Source: Ochotona curzoniae (lineage: Eukaryota; Chordata; Mammalia; Lagomorpha; Ochotonidae). Taken from it: DNA of 64,000 nt. The stretch is from assembly GCF_017591425.1 (NCBI RefSeq), contig NW_024467121.1, forward strand, positions 21,774,707 through 21,838,706, read 5' to 3'. A program made the translations under genes and the position numbers. Shown here piece by piece: positions 33,375 through 44,394 of this stretch (position 1 is the stretch's first letter; each line of letters begins with the position of its first letter). Below the pieces are notes generated by a model. The model did no database searches, had not been told where the DNA came from, and saw only the letters and a program-made list of their open reading frames with translations.

Positions 33375-34861
33375 GTCATTGCATATTAAACATCTTGGAA
33401 TTTCCCATTGTTGCTTGAGCTCTTTTCTCTCGGGAAATTTATCAGTGAATGATTACAGGAACATCTGCATTCTTCAAGATTTGTTTGGCCACCTTTCAAG
33501 TTGGTCTCAGGCCTAAGCTGTGTTTGGAGGCAATCAGATGAGTTGGTTTCATCATCAGAATGGGTTGTTTCCAAGACTAATCTGATCTGTTTTATCTAGT
33601 GTAGATCTGTCAGCATTCTGTTCAGCCACAGGTGATGACTAATTTGGAAGGAGGCACCTTCTCCCGCCTGCAGCCAACTTGCCCTGCAACATGTGCGTTG
33701 CCATTTACATAAGATGTAAATATGTTCACTTAGTTCTGTTCGTCTATTTCTTCATTCTCAGATACGTTTTTATTTGCTGTGTCTACCTTGTCAGTTTTGC
33801 TTAAAATACCTCTAAGACAACACTGCGACTATTTTAAACCTAATGAAGGTCCTATGCCGCCTCTTTGAGGGAGCTTAGCATGTTTTCTTTGATGATGATG
33901 TTCTCCTGCCGGCCATGGTATGGGCGTGAACAGGTTGCTTTCATACCCTCAGAACCTGCAGGGAAATGGAGGCTTTCTGTTCTCTACTACAGTACAAGGT
34001 GGGCTTTCAGGACTGTAAAGCCTGAAATCGCAAAAATGCCCAAGTGCTGCATGTCGCAGTCAGCTAATTGAGGCATTTATGACTGGCCTTAAAATTTTAT
34101 ATGATTTTGTTGATGTTATCATAATAGTATAAGAGCAGCTGGGCTTACCAGGGGGCAGTGTAAGTTGTCTATAAAACCTGGACCAGCTACAAGAATAACA
34201 GCACAGAAACATGTAGTGGAAATGCATTTTGGGGTGGCTGGCTTTGATTAAAATGTCAGAAAATGAACTTGGGTATTTACAGAAAATGGAGAATTTCTAA
34301 GTGCTAGCTTCCTTCATCACTGTGACGACTAGAGGAGAAAAGCTGTTGTAATGAGAACATTTCTCTATGAAAATCTTGCAGTAGATTCCTTACCATTCCT
34401 AAACCCGATTTCAGTGTTTCCTCCCTTAAATTCTTAACAAAATGAACAAGAAATCAAGCATGTTTGAATTGAAGCAAGATAATGTATAATGTCAGTTGTC
34501 TAAAATTTAGCAGGAGTGAAGGTAAAAACCAGAAATGGTTCTGAAACGTTTGTGAGTGCCTTTTTACCACTGTGCCAAAGCAACATTTTCTGCTGTTCAG
34601 AGTCACCGTTGCATGTTTTTAAGTTAATGTGTAGTAGGATTCACATTTTGATCTAGGTACTATTCTTAGAGCTAAGAACTCAAGATTTTACCCTTGAATG
34701 TTGCAGTGTTAGGCCTGCAAAAATAATTGCTTTCATGGAGGTAGGTTTCAAATGGATTGGGATCGAGATAAGGGCATGTATCCAGATTTGGGGAAATGTT
34801 CTTAAAATAAAAGAATACAGTGCAGGATTTTAATACACATTTCCTAACCAGGGAGACTACA
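33375..34861. other. Unique DNA with a CTCF-like site
   Basis: No repeat recognised over about 1.5 kb, the most repeat-poor part of the centre. Contains a CTCF-like motif (listed separately). No exon was established, and the 62-83 codon frames have no recognisable domain. Confidence 0.5.
34145..34158 (+). promoter_or_regulatory. Candidate CTCF binding site
   Basis: TTACCAGGGGGCAG keeps the strong ACCAGGGGGCAG core and fits 12 of 14 positions of CCASYAGRKGGCRS (the first two differ). It lies in unique DNA. Inferred from the motif. Confidence 0.5.
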
Positions 34862-34876
34862 ATATATAGAAGTTTT

Positions 34877-35891
34877 GGGGCCCAACACAGTAACCTAACA
34901 GCTGAAGTCCTCGCCTTGAGCACACTGGGATCTCATATGAGTTCTTTTTTAAATTTTTAAAAAATTTTTGACAATCTTTACATAGTTAATTAGGGCAAAA
35001 AGGTTCAAGGGCTACAGAAAAGTGGGTAAGACTATCATTTCCACATTGTTTTTTTCTATATCTGGGGTAAAGGGGGAGGTAAAGGGAGAAGCCCCACCCA
35101 GACTCCCACCCATCCCAGGTCCCTGAAGTGGGGCATGCTCCGAGGGTCTTGCTCAAGTGGTTTTGATAGTTTACCAGTTATGAATTGCTGCCAGTCTCGC
35201 TATTCCAAGCTCGATGAGGTCGCTGAGGATTCCTCTGATTGACATAGTCCATCTTAGAGTCTCCGTTTGCTCTGTTTTTTATTGCTAATATGGCTGTGGT
35301 GGTTGATTGACTTGTTCTGTCCTCTTTCTTTTCATGGTTAGGGATCTGAGTCTGGCAGATTGATTGGGGAAACCCCTAAAGAAACTTTGTCTGAGGTGAA
35401 CCCAGACCAGGTTCTTGTGTGTACTAGCAGGTACAGGGCCCAGTACAGTCCATCGCCTCAATCAGCTGGCAGTTGCAATTGCTGGTCGGTTTTGTTTCCA
35501 GCCCTGTCTTCCAGGTGAACCAATTGGTGTTGCAGTCCACCCTGATTCTACCCAGCACACACTCAGCCCTCACATAAACCAATGGGAGCTGCAGTCTAGT
35601 CGGAGTGACACATAACTCCCACGGGTGCCAGTTCTAATCCCGGTGGTCCTGCTTCCCTTTTAGCTCTCGTAGCCTGGGAAAACAGATGAGGATGGCCCAA
35701 AACCTTGGGACCCTGCACTCAAGTGGGAGACTTTGAGGAAGCTCTTGGCTCCTGGCTTTGGATTGACTCAGCGCCAGCCATTGTGGCCATTGTGGAGTGA
35801 ATCAATGGACAAAAGATATTTCTGTCTGTCTCTCCTCCTCTGTGTATCTGGCTTTCCATTAAACATAAATAAAATCTTTTAAATATGTATC
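34877..35891 (+). repeat. CSINE split by a 0.7-kb insert
   Basis: The head (GGGGCCCAACACAGTAACC..CACTGGGATCTCATATGAG) is at 34877-34941 and the body resumes at about 35619 (GGGTGCCAGTTCTAATCCCG) and runs to an AAATAAAATC tail. The whole composite is bounded by a perfect 15-bp duplication ATATATAGAAGTTTT (34862-34876 and 35892-35906). This fixes one CSINE event followed by a later insertion inside it. Confidence 0.92.
34942..35618 (-). mobile_element. Unclassified retrotransposed insert in CSINE
   Basis: Starts on the plus strand with a T-rich stretch (34946-34971), consistent with a minus-strand element having an A-rich 3' end. It includes GACAATCTTTACATAGTTAA, GGGGGAGGTAAAGGGAGAAG, GTTCTTGTGTGTACTAGCAG and CAATGGGAGCTGCAG. 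I could not name the family; a lagomorph L1 UTR or another poly(A) element is most likely. It has no meaningful frame. The flanking repeat at its own ends is imperfect. Confidence 0.6.
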
Positions 35892-35906
35892 ATATATAGA
35901 AGTTTT

Positions 35907-36182
35907 TAGAAGACTTTTAAAATTTTTTTTTGAAAATCTGAGCTAGAGAGACAGAGTGAGAAAGTTCATTGCTTTGTTCCAACCAGTGGCTTCTTTCAGG
36001 ACTCCCTCAAGGATGACATGGGCCCAGACACCTGAACCATCTTCCTCTTCTTTTCCCAGACCATTAATAGGAAGCTGGATCGGAAGTGGAGCAGCCAGGG
36101 CACAAACTCATGCCCATAAAGGATGCTGGCACATAGGCAGTGGCCTTTACTTGCTATGCTGAGCAGCGAGCTGCCGTATAAG
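35907..36182 (-). repeat. CSINE
   Basis: Tail TTTTAAAATTTTTTTTTGAAA at the left, then GGACTCCCTCAAGGATGAC, GACCATTAATAGGAAGCTGG, CATGCCCATAAAGGATGC. The head is diverged (GAGCAGCGAGCTGCC). Immediately abuts the right target duplication of the preceding CSINE, so the two are in inverted tail-to-tail order. Confidence 0.83.
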
Positions 36183-36208
36183 AGAATATGACATCTAAAG
36201 TTGTAATT

Positions 36209-36532
36209 ATGTCCTGGCACAGTAGCCTAGTGGCTAAAGTCCTCGCCTTGCATGTGTCAGGATTGCATATGGGCACTGGTTTTAATTCCAGCAGCCCTGC
36301 TTCCCATCCAGTTCCTGCCTGTGGTCTAGGAAAGCAGTAAAGGATGGCCCAAAGCCTTGGGACCCTACACCAGTGTGGGAAACCCAGAAAAAGCTCCCGG
36401 CTCCTGGCTTGGGATCAGCTCAGCTCCGGCTGTTGCAACTACTTGGGGAGTCAATCAGCGGACAAATCTTCTTCTCTGTTCTCTCCTCTCTGAATATCTG
36501 ACTTTCCAATAAAAAAAAAATCTTTAAAAAAT
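36209..36532 (+). repeat. CSINE, well preserved
   Basis: Head GTCCTGGCACAGTAGCCTAG, TAAAGTCCTCGCCTTGC, GCATATGGGCACTGG, GGCCCAAAGCCTTGGGACC, and tail CTGACTTTCCAATAAAAAAAA. Flanked by TGTAATTA-type repeats (about 36200 and 36534). Confidence 0.92.
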
Positions 36533-36539
36533 ATGTAAT

Positions 36540-37170
36540 TAAGTTGATTGAAAATCTGTAATTAAATTATTGTAATGTAGGAGAAGGTGAACGTTGAAAG
36601 CTGAATACCTTGAGGAATAACTGAAATGTTGATTCCTTTGTTGGTGGAGAATTGTTGAAGAGTTTTACTTAGAGAATTATTATGACAGATCAAAGATTTT
36701 ATGTGTAGTGGAAAATACAGAAGCAAAGAGGCCTGTATGTGAATGGTGACAATACATTGGTGTAGGTGAGATGATATTGATCTAAATCAGAGCCACAGTC
36801 ATGGAGATGAAATAAAAAATGCAGATTTTCATAGTCTTGGAAGTAAATTGGACAAGACTTGAGATATGATTGTGAAGACACAAAGCATGTTTGCATGAAA
36901 ACAATTGGTGGAGCCATTTTGTTTGAAAATAAAGGCATGGGACTAGGAATGGAGTAGAAGCTAGTATGTTCACTTCTCGGCATTGCTGAGCCTGCTGGAC
37001 AAATAGTTTTACAGTTGGTAACTGTCACATCCTTTAGGGGAGAGGTCTAGGTGTAAGAATCAATAGGGTATTACACTGGAATGCGGTGTTGGTGAACGTT
37101 CTCAAGTAAAACACATAGAGTGAGAAGAGACAAGGCCAAGGCCCAAAGACTTTCTAACACCCAAAGGAAT
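36540..37170 (+). repeat. Ancient repeat traces, family unresolved
   Basis: GAGTTTTACTTAGAGAATTA..ACAGATCAAAGATTTTATG and later segments resemble the common 'gggttttgagcagaggagtgacatgatctg' mammalian repeat seen also at 41985 and 59690. The boundaries and the class are uncertain. Confidence 0.35.
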
Positions 37171-37210
37171 CATGAAACAGGCATTTCTTACCCTCCCTGA
37201 CCCTCTCCTC

Positions 37211-37240
37211 CCACCCCCCCACAACAACAACAACAAAAAA
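37211..37240. repeat. Simple repeat C7 then (CAA)n
   Basis: A run of C followed by ACAACAACAACAACAAAAAA. It contributes a leucine run to an open frame on the opposite strand, which is therefore not evidence of coding. Confidence 0.9.
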
Positions 37241-37556
37241 TCAAAAAGAGGAGGTAGGAAACCGGCTAGAGAAATGTAAACTGTCCAAAGGAGGAGAGGA
37301 TATTGCTGCAGCCAGTGAATGATGCAGGTGTAGCAGAGAGACCGAGACAGGGACTGAAGAGCTAGCCGTTGGCAGGAAACTGTTAGCTGTGCCAGGCCAT
37401 GAACTGTGCATGGGTAGCTGCCTTGACAGGGCAGATGCCAGCAAAAGGAAGTAAACGGTAAGGAAGAATGCACTGTATGGAGAGCATTCTCTTGGGAATT
37501 TAGATTCATGTGGAAAGAAGAATATACTGCACCCCTTCCTGACACTGTCAAGGGTG

Positions 37557-37579
37557 TTTTTTGTTGTTGTTGTTGTTTT
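37557..37579. repeat. Simple repeat (TTG)n
   Basis: TTTTTTGTTGTTGTTGTTG, complementary in type to the CAA run 330 bp upstream. Confidence 0.88.
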
Positions 37580-37684
37580 ATTTGTATTTTAAGTTGATGT
37601 AACTTTGAACATGTTTATATGTTTAGGAAAGAGATCAAAATTAGCTGTGAGAGGAGCAGGATCAATTTTACCTAGCAATGTTTA

Positions 37685-37800
37685 ACAATAAATTTTCAAC
37701 CCCAGATCGACTCAATCAGAAGTTCTGGATCTTGGGCTTAGCAGCTTCTGTTTGACCACAGACCACAGGTGATGCTGAGGCACATGGAAGCTGGAGGAAG
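37685..37800 (+). mobile_element. MER5-type hAT fragment
   Basis: ACCCCAGATCGACTCAATCA, GAAGTTCTGGATCTTGGGC and CACAGGTGATGCTGAGGCAC follow the right half of MER5A ('..gaatcagaaactctggggtggggcccag..aggtgattctgatgcac'). Confidence 0.6.
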
Positions 37801-39960
37801 GAGAGTTGTGAGACCCAGGGCCCAGGTGGGTGCATACCTCCGCCTGGTCCACCAGGAAAGAGCCCTCCATTAAATACCAACACAAGCAGATGTGTGGTTG
37901 CTGGCTGTCAAGTTGATAGTTTTCCCCTGATTGCTCACCCTTCTTTGGAAACTGGCAACTTTGTTCCCTGAAAGCAAAGCTAGGTTAAGAGTAGGGTTGA
38001 TTGGGTTCATTCAAGTGGAAATTTTGCCTTCTAGTTGAACTAGCATGTGATGACTTTTACACTGAAACATACTTTTGTTCTCTCCACACAGTTCATTCTT
38101 CTGACCCTTTCTCACCAGGAGCAAATCTGTGCTACTTCCTAGCTACTAATTCTATGAACCAAAACCATTTCCTTTGGAGATTCAGTCTTTAGATGATTGG
38201 GGGATTTCTGTTTCTGATTCCAGTACGGCTTTTAAATGTATTAATCGTTGGATACGTTCAGGAGTTTGCTAAATCATTCAGAACCAGAATGAAAAAGAAA
38301 AATTTAGGGGCTGCTGTTGTATTGTGGGTAAAGCTGCTGCCTGTGATGCTGTCTTTTCCTACTTTCTTTCCTTTTGATGAAAATAATCTCATCAATTCAG
38401 ATATAGATGCACAACTCTAAAGAGTGGAGAAGTGAATATAAACTAAAACAATATCCTGAGAGCTCTAGTGAAAGATAAGGTCAGAGGATACCTTTCTCTG
38501 TGAAGCCCTCAGTGTTAAGTGTTCTTGGCTGGACACAGGGGCAAAGGTTGTGTTGGAAGTCTTCTACCTTTGGGCAAAGTACTGGCTGTTTAGAAATTCA
38601 TGGAAAAAGTGCTTAAGACTGTGTGTGAAGATGTGATTACACAAAAGACAAGGAAATCCGACTTCTGAATTTGGGGAATTAATTGTACTTATAATGCAAT
38701 ACTCCTCAAAGCAAGGCCGGTGGGTTAATCCTCATCTAGGTTTTTGCCTCTCCTATGGAATAAATAGATTTTCTTAATGTCAAAAAAAAAAGCAGTTAGT
38801 GGAGCCTGGATACTTTTTGGCAGGACTAGAATGGTATATGGGTAACATGAATTGTGTAAGAATTAAGGGACTTAGTAAATTCGTTAGAAAAAGGTGGAAA
38901 GGTGACAACCTTATTGTGAGAATAAGTATTTAACTTCTAAATGATCTTCAACTGTTACATTAGTTCAGCTCTTAGCTGTGCTGATTGCTACTTACCTGAT
39001 CAGAAACTGAGAAAGATGCTTCTATAACTTAAACATGATCTGATAACTGTGTCAGTAAAATTCATCATCTTTAAAGATGGCAACCAAGTGGCCATCCAGA
39101 TAACTTTAACTGAGAATATGCTTGGATTAAGTAAACAGATCAAGTTCACCACTCTGTCAGTCCTCTGTCAAGGATGCAGTGACCAGGTTACACCCAGAGC
39201 CAGACTGGAAGGAGAGCTGCCATGTCTCCAGCTGAAGCCTGGCTGGAAGACATGTGCATGGAAGCCATAGTTCTTTGGGTTAAGGGGAAAAAAATGAGAA
39301 ATACAGTATTGAATTCTTTCTTCATGGCAACAATTCTATGCGATCAATTTCCAAGTTAAAAAAACTCTCTTATTTTAAGTCTAACCATAAACAATTTTAT
39401 TTGAGCCAGAGCTTGCACATGCTTTTAATATTAACACTAAGAATCATTCTCAGCAATGTCTGACTTTTCTGTTTCTTTGCTTTTTTCTTAATGGCAGGAT
39501 GGATTTTATTTTTATTTTATTTTTGTTTTAGATATGAAAGGGTTTTCTTTCTTTCTTTCTTTCTTTCTTTTTTGCTTAGTACCTTGAGCATTTATGTTTA
39601 TAAATGTTTGGCTTCTGACAGCTGTTTTAGGTTTAACTATGTAAGGGAACCCTTAAATTTGAACTGTTCTGCAAGTGTTTATTCCCTTAAAACATTTCTA
39701 ATGTAAATGTATATGCATAGAAAAAGCATTTTTAGAAGTTTCTTAGTAAGTTTTAATTTGTCCTGACAGCTTGGTGTTATTGAATTCTTACAATCCTAGT
39801 TGTTTGTCCTGGTGCCCACAAAAGACTGTAGATAATTAAGCAAAAGTTAACCAGTATTGGCATAGGCCAGAATGTGCACTGGTCTAGTCTGGTCTAGTCC
39901 AGTAGGCATCCCACCAACTTCATGTGTCATGGATACCACTCCTTAGGGAATCTCAATGTT
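37801..39960. other. Mostly unique DNA
   Basis: Nothing recognised except a (TTTC)n tract and an AATAAA followed by A10 at 38759-38791, both listed elsewhere. A 73-codon frame (39049-39270) and others have no recognisable domain. GTCTAGTCTGGTCTAGTCCAG at about 39884 is a tiny internal duplication. Confidence 0.5.
39543..39573. repeat. Simple repeat (TTTC)n
   Basis: About six TTTC units ending in a T run. Confidence 0.92.
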
Positions 39961-39969
39961 CATTTTGCC

Positions 39970-40095
39970 ATGTTCATTCTTTACTTTGCAGTTTACTGAG
40001 CACCAACTGTAAACCAGGTATTTTTAGTGTCAGTGATGCAGGCATGAGCCAGATAGACAAGGTTCATGTCCTCTTAGAGCTTAATTTTTGGCATA
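39970..40095 (+). repeat. Ancient mammalian repeat fragment
   Basis: GTTTACTGAGCACCAACTGT, AAACCAGGTATTTTTAGTG, GACAAGGTTCATGTCCTC and TTAGAGCTTAATTTTTGG match the 'gagcacctactatgtgccaggcac..ctcatggagctta' type of old repeat. Confidence 0.5.
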
Positions 40096-40205
40096 AACAT
40101 AGTGGGGTGGTCTACACGATAGAACAGCAGCTTTTTCTGTGAAGGGTTACAGAGCAAATATTTTAGACTTTCAGGTTTATGTAGTGTTTGTTTTTTCATT
40201 TATTT

Positions 40206-40545
40206 ATTTATTTTTTTTTATTATTATTATTATTTTTTTTTTTTTTATTGGAAAGGCGGATATACAGAGAGGAGATACAGAGAGGAAGATCTTCCATCTG
40301 ATGATTCACTCCCCAAGTGAGCCGCAACGGGTCGATACTATGCCGATCCGAAGCCAGGAGCCTCTTCCGGGTCTCCCACGCGGGTGCAGGGTCCCAAAGC
40401 TTTGGGCCGTCCTCAACTGCTTTCCCAGGCCACAGGCAGGGAGCTGGAAGGGAAGCGGGGCTGCCGGGATTAGAACCGGCGCCCATATGGGATCCCGGGT
40501 GTGCAAGGCGAGGACTTAACCACTTGCGCCACCGCGCCGGGCCCA
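40206..40545 (-). repeat. Youngest-looking CSINE, 13-bp duplication
   Basis: Closest to consensus of all copies and still CpG-rich: GTGAGCCGCAACGGGTCG, CTTCCGGGTCTCCCACGCGG, GAACCGGCGCCCATATGGG, head CGCCACCGCGCCGGGCCC. The tail is a long T/TTA-rich run (40206-40250). Flanked by TTTTCATTTATTT at 40193-40205 and 40546-40558. Retained CpGs imply a recent insertion. Confidence 0.95.
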
Positions 40546-40558
40546 TTTTCATTTATTT

Positions 40559-41389
40559 TTTTAAGATACTGATCTATGCTTCTCTTACAGCCCAAGCAGC
40601 AATGGATAGTAGTATATAATTGAATGTGCAAAGCTGAGTACTACAACTTGATTTACAGAAAGAAATGGCTATGAATTGTTTACCGCTGGTCCAGATAGTG
40701 CCAGTCCAGTGGATGGGCCTTCATATCATGTAGTCTGGAGTCGGGTTTTGATTTCCACATTGTGAAGCTTCATTCCAGTCACCATTTGATACCTACCTAG
40801 ACTGTTTGCCTTTCTTGGCATTTGCTGGTGGTTGAGGAATTATTGACTGCTGCACTTACACTGTTACATTGTTTGTGTTGACTTTGAGAGGTGTTCCCAA
40901 AGTGCTCAGTGAGGAGTAATAAGCCTGGCTTGTTCTGTATGTCATGCAAGTGAGAAAAGCAGAAAGGTACCAGCCAAAGCCATTTCTTGAATTTGGAGTG
41001 AAGCATTTAGTTCTTACTCTATTTCTAGTTTGGTAAAGTGTAACTACGCATCTACAGATAAGTTTCTAGTTGAAAGACTTAGCCCCAGTAATGACTAGTA
41101 TGAATGGTACAACTCTGAGGTCCTGTCCTAAGCGATCTCACAAACTCAGGAGTAAATTCCTTTCTTCATTATTTGGCTTTGTTTGAGTACTTATCGTATA
41201 TATTCAAGGAAGGAGGAGTGACCAAGTCCTGGGCGCTACCCTAGATGAATTCACAGTAGGGAAAATAGCAAATAATGTTCAACAAAATAACCAAGTGATA
41301 TAAACTGTGATAGAGATTGTGTTGTTTGAACTGATGAATTTCTTTGTACTCTGAGTAATTCGCAAATGTGTTTTGTCTACTCCTTTGTG
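40559..41389. other. Unique DNA
   Basis: No recognised repeat or exon. Confidence 0.5.
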
Positions 41390-41525
41390 AGGCAGGTGCG
41401 TTCTTATTCCCACTGACAGATGAGCAAACTGAGGAACAGAGAGCCAAAGTCTCATGGTGCAGGCAGGACCAGCATATCAACGTGATAGACTGGTGTCTGA
41501 CTGAGGAATTCACGTTTCTAACCTC
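41390..41525 (+). repeat. MIR
   Basis: GTGCGTTCTTATTCCCACTG, ACAGATGAGCAAACTGAGG, AACAGAGAGCCAAAGTC and a degraded end. The 'gatgaggaaactgaggcacagag' core is clear. Confidence 0.7.
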
Positions 41526-41984
41526 TGGACCCTGGAAAGTAATTCTCCAATAGCTAGCTGTTTGTGGTGGTTGTAACATTGGAAAATAACTCTTTTTTTG
41601 CCAAACAAAATGTAGCTAATGAAATTAGAGGCAAGTTGGCTGGCAGGGGCTTGATTTAGTTAACACAAGTTTTTTAGAAAAATTTTTTATTAATTTGAAT
41701 TTAGATGCTATCTTCAATTGTTACACCACTTGCGCAATACCACAAATTGAATGGTTAAGACAACTAAAATTAGTTCTTTCTCAGTTTTAGGGGGCCGGAA
41801 GTGTGAAGTTTGTGGTTATCTTAGTACAAAGAAGGAAAAAAATTAGGGGATGACTATTAATGGCATCATGGGCCATTGGAGAAATTTGTATTTTATACCA
41901 AAACTAGGAGAAACAATTGAAAGGTTTGAAAGATGAATGTATTGAATGCACCTTGAGCCGAGTCCTGTTTTTAAAAAATGATGA

Positions 41985-42300
41985 TTCTGGACCATGTAGA
42001 GAATGGATTGGATGGGCCAAAAGTATGAGTTGAATATAAGGTTATTACAGTCATATAGGAAATGGTGGCTCTTACTAGGAGGTTGGAATGGAAAATAGAA
42101 TTGAATAAATTCAAGATATATTCTGGAGGTAGAATTGTCATAATCCTGATGGGCTGGATGCCATGGAATACACAGGAAAAAAAAGCTTTTTAAAGTATCT
42201 CAGGTTTCTGGCCTGAGGACATTTGGATTGCTGAGTTAGGAATGAGTAAGGGAGAAATAGGTTTAGGGACAGAATTTAGTCACGTTAAATTTGAAAAGCG
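41985..42300 (+). repeat. Ancient repeat, family unresolved
   Basis: GAGAATGGATTGGATGGGCC, GGTTATTACAGTCATATAGG, CAAGATATATTCTGGAGGTAG, AATTGTCATAATCCTGATGG and CTCAGGTTTCTGGCCTGAGG follow closely the mammalian repeat with 'gagatatattttggaggtagaatcgacaggac'. The class is not certain to me. Confidence 0.55.
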
Positions 42301-44125
42301 CCACTTAGACTTCTACTCTCAGAACAAATCTTAAAGTGAGCATAGTAATTTTGTTTTCCTAGCCATTTTGGAATAATTTGGGAAGAACTTGTTTAGTGGC
42401 CAACTCTGAGCCAATGAAGGGCTAATCGCAGTAGTCTCTTGTGCAGATCCAAAGATACTGGAGGAAGTGCTCCGCAGCCATGGCTAATTAGGGCAGTAGC
42501 TTTTCTACTGGAGTGATGCTGTGGCGTAAGCAGCTGTGGATGGACCCTAACTCATTCTGCTGGGAGAAAGATCTGTGTCTTCCGTGTGTTTCTCTTCAGC
42601 CCTTACAAAGGGCATTGTTGCTGCGCCTCCCCTTTCCTCCTTTTGCGTGTACCCAACAAGCTACTTATTTGCACCTGATTTTATTTGGCTAAAGCTTTCA
42701 GGGAAGTAGAAGAAAAGGCTACCTCATCATTTTGCAAACACCTGGTATCTGATGATGTTCAACAAATATTTGAAGACTCCATATACAGCATGGACAGCCT
42801 TAATTATATGGCTTCCTGAAATTCCTTCTAGTGCAGGAACTACAAGCTTTCTGATATGACTTCAATATATAATCCCTAGCAAAAGCAGCAGAAGTTATGG
42901 CTGTTTTTATCTGTTGCTGCATCTTTTAACAGGGCATGGAGAATGAGCATTATGCCATTTGTTTCTACAGTGAGAAGTTTTCTTCTCAGAGCCACCATCA
43001 TTTCATCTATCTTCCTTTCTGTAAGGGCAGCAGGGTCTGCGGCCATGGAGACATTCAATCTGTGGGGAAGTTAGATGCTTTGCAGAACCGGTGTGATAAT
43101 AGAGACAGTGGCAGCAACAGTCTCATCGTCGTTTATTGCAAACCTACTTCATGCAGGGATTATCACGGATGTTTGGCATGCTCTGTTTGCCAAGGTATTG
43201 GGTTCCTGTAATAAAGGCATGCAATAAATGTAATAAAGGCATTCCTCAGCTCAGAAGACACCTTTGTTTCTTTCTGGGAGTTGACCAATATGAGTTCCTG
43301 GTTGTTGGATCCGGCCCTGATTCCTTCACGGTGTTTCTCCATCTTTTCTGAGATTTGGTCTCCATAGGCTCCATCCAACAAAAAGGGGAGAAGACAGCTC
43401 AGCAGAGTCAGCCTGTGGTCTCAACGCACAGGCTTAGAAGTAGCTCCCCATACTTTGACTTAACACTCCATTAGTTATTTTGTAGTGTTCTCTGGAGCAG
43501 AGTCCTGCCTGGGAAGGTAGACCAGCTTCCCAGCGTTGTTTCAAGTGTGATGATCATGAAAGCAGAGGGCCCACCACAAATTGGCATCTAATTTAAAAGG
43601 CAAAAACATTAAAATCCTAACAATTACGAATTGAGTGCCTGCTCTTCCCTAGGCACCAGGGTAAGTTCTGGAGAGTCAGAGGTAAGAGTTAGAATCCTTA
43701 CCAACCTCCAATAGTGGTTTTAGACAGAAAAGCAACCTAAGCTGAGGTTTTCCCTCAGGAGAAACAGTGCATTCTAATCGAGTACAATGTGTGTTCTGTT
43801 AACAAATTGTGTAAACTACAATTGTACAATAGCCAGTTTGGGTGCAACGAGTTATTCAAATGAAACATTGACATTTTAATATGTTGGTTTAATAGTCCTT
43901 ATGATAAATGTCAACAAAATAATAGTTTTTAGAGACACTTGGATTTTATACATGCTTTGAGAGGTAATAAAATCTCCCATTAATGTTAAAAGCATTCTGA
44001 TGGAATGGAGGCTTAGTGGTGTGAGAAAGACTAAGGCACCTTGCTCTTTTGTGAATGTGCTATGAATTTGTAAACAACTCCCCACTCCCACCCTCCCTGC
44101 CAACATCGCCTCCCCTGATTCTTGC
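42301..44125. other. Mostly unique DNA
   Basis: A faint MIR/L2-like stretch lies at about 43090-43185 (GATAATAGAGACAGTGGCAG). A 43615-43690 segment (GAGTGCCTGCTCTTCCCTAG) is an ancient-repeat trace. Minus-strand frames of 60 and 72 codons (42876-43058, 43163-43381) are in different registers with stops between, and no protein was recognised. Confidence 0.5.
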
Positions 44126-44394
44126 ATTGTGGCAGAGCAGCTTAAACTGTAACTTGCTCTATCAGCATCCCACCTCCAAAGGTCAGCTCAAGTCCCAACT
44201 GGTCAACCTCCAACTTTCCACTAATGTACCTGGAGAGACAGAAGAAGGTAGCACAACAATCTGGACCCTCTCTCCCTGTATGGGCAGCCCTGGTGGACTT
44301 CCTAACTCCTGGCTTCGGGGTGTTCAGGGAGTGAACCAGTGGATATAAGATCTCTTTTTCTATCACTCTACCTTTCAAATAAATAAACCTTCAA
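44126..44394 (+). repeat. CSINE, diverged
   Basis: Head degraded (TTGTGGCAGAGCAGCTTAAA), then CAGCATCCCACCTCCAAAGG, GGCAGCCCTGGTGGACTTCC, TAACTCCTGGCTTCGGGGTG, GAGTGAACCAGTGGATATAAG, and tail CTTTCAAATAAATAAACC. Confidence 0.8.

Noticed and set aside
37102..37551. Longest open frame, 149 codons, minus strand
   Set aside because: Its leucine run comes from a CAA simple repeat, it overlaps another antisense register, and no domain, start context or splice structure was recognised.
40480..40545. tRNA gene considered in CSINE heads
   Set aside because: CSINE heads are tRNA-derived and keep A/B-box-like sequence, but no complete cloverleaf with an intact acceptor stem is present.
40317..40552. 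Several 66-126 codon frames around 40.1-40.6 kb
   Set aside because: All are readings of one young CpG-rich CSINE. The same peptides recur at 24.4, 53.9 and 56.6 kb because the repeat recurs.
42876..43381. Minus-strand frames considered as a processed pseudogene
   Set aside because: The two frames are in different registers with several stops between, no poly(A) or target duplication was found, and part looks like a MIR/L2 trace.
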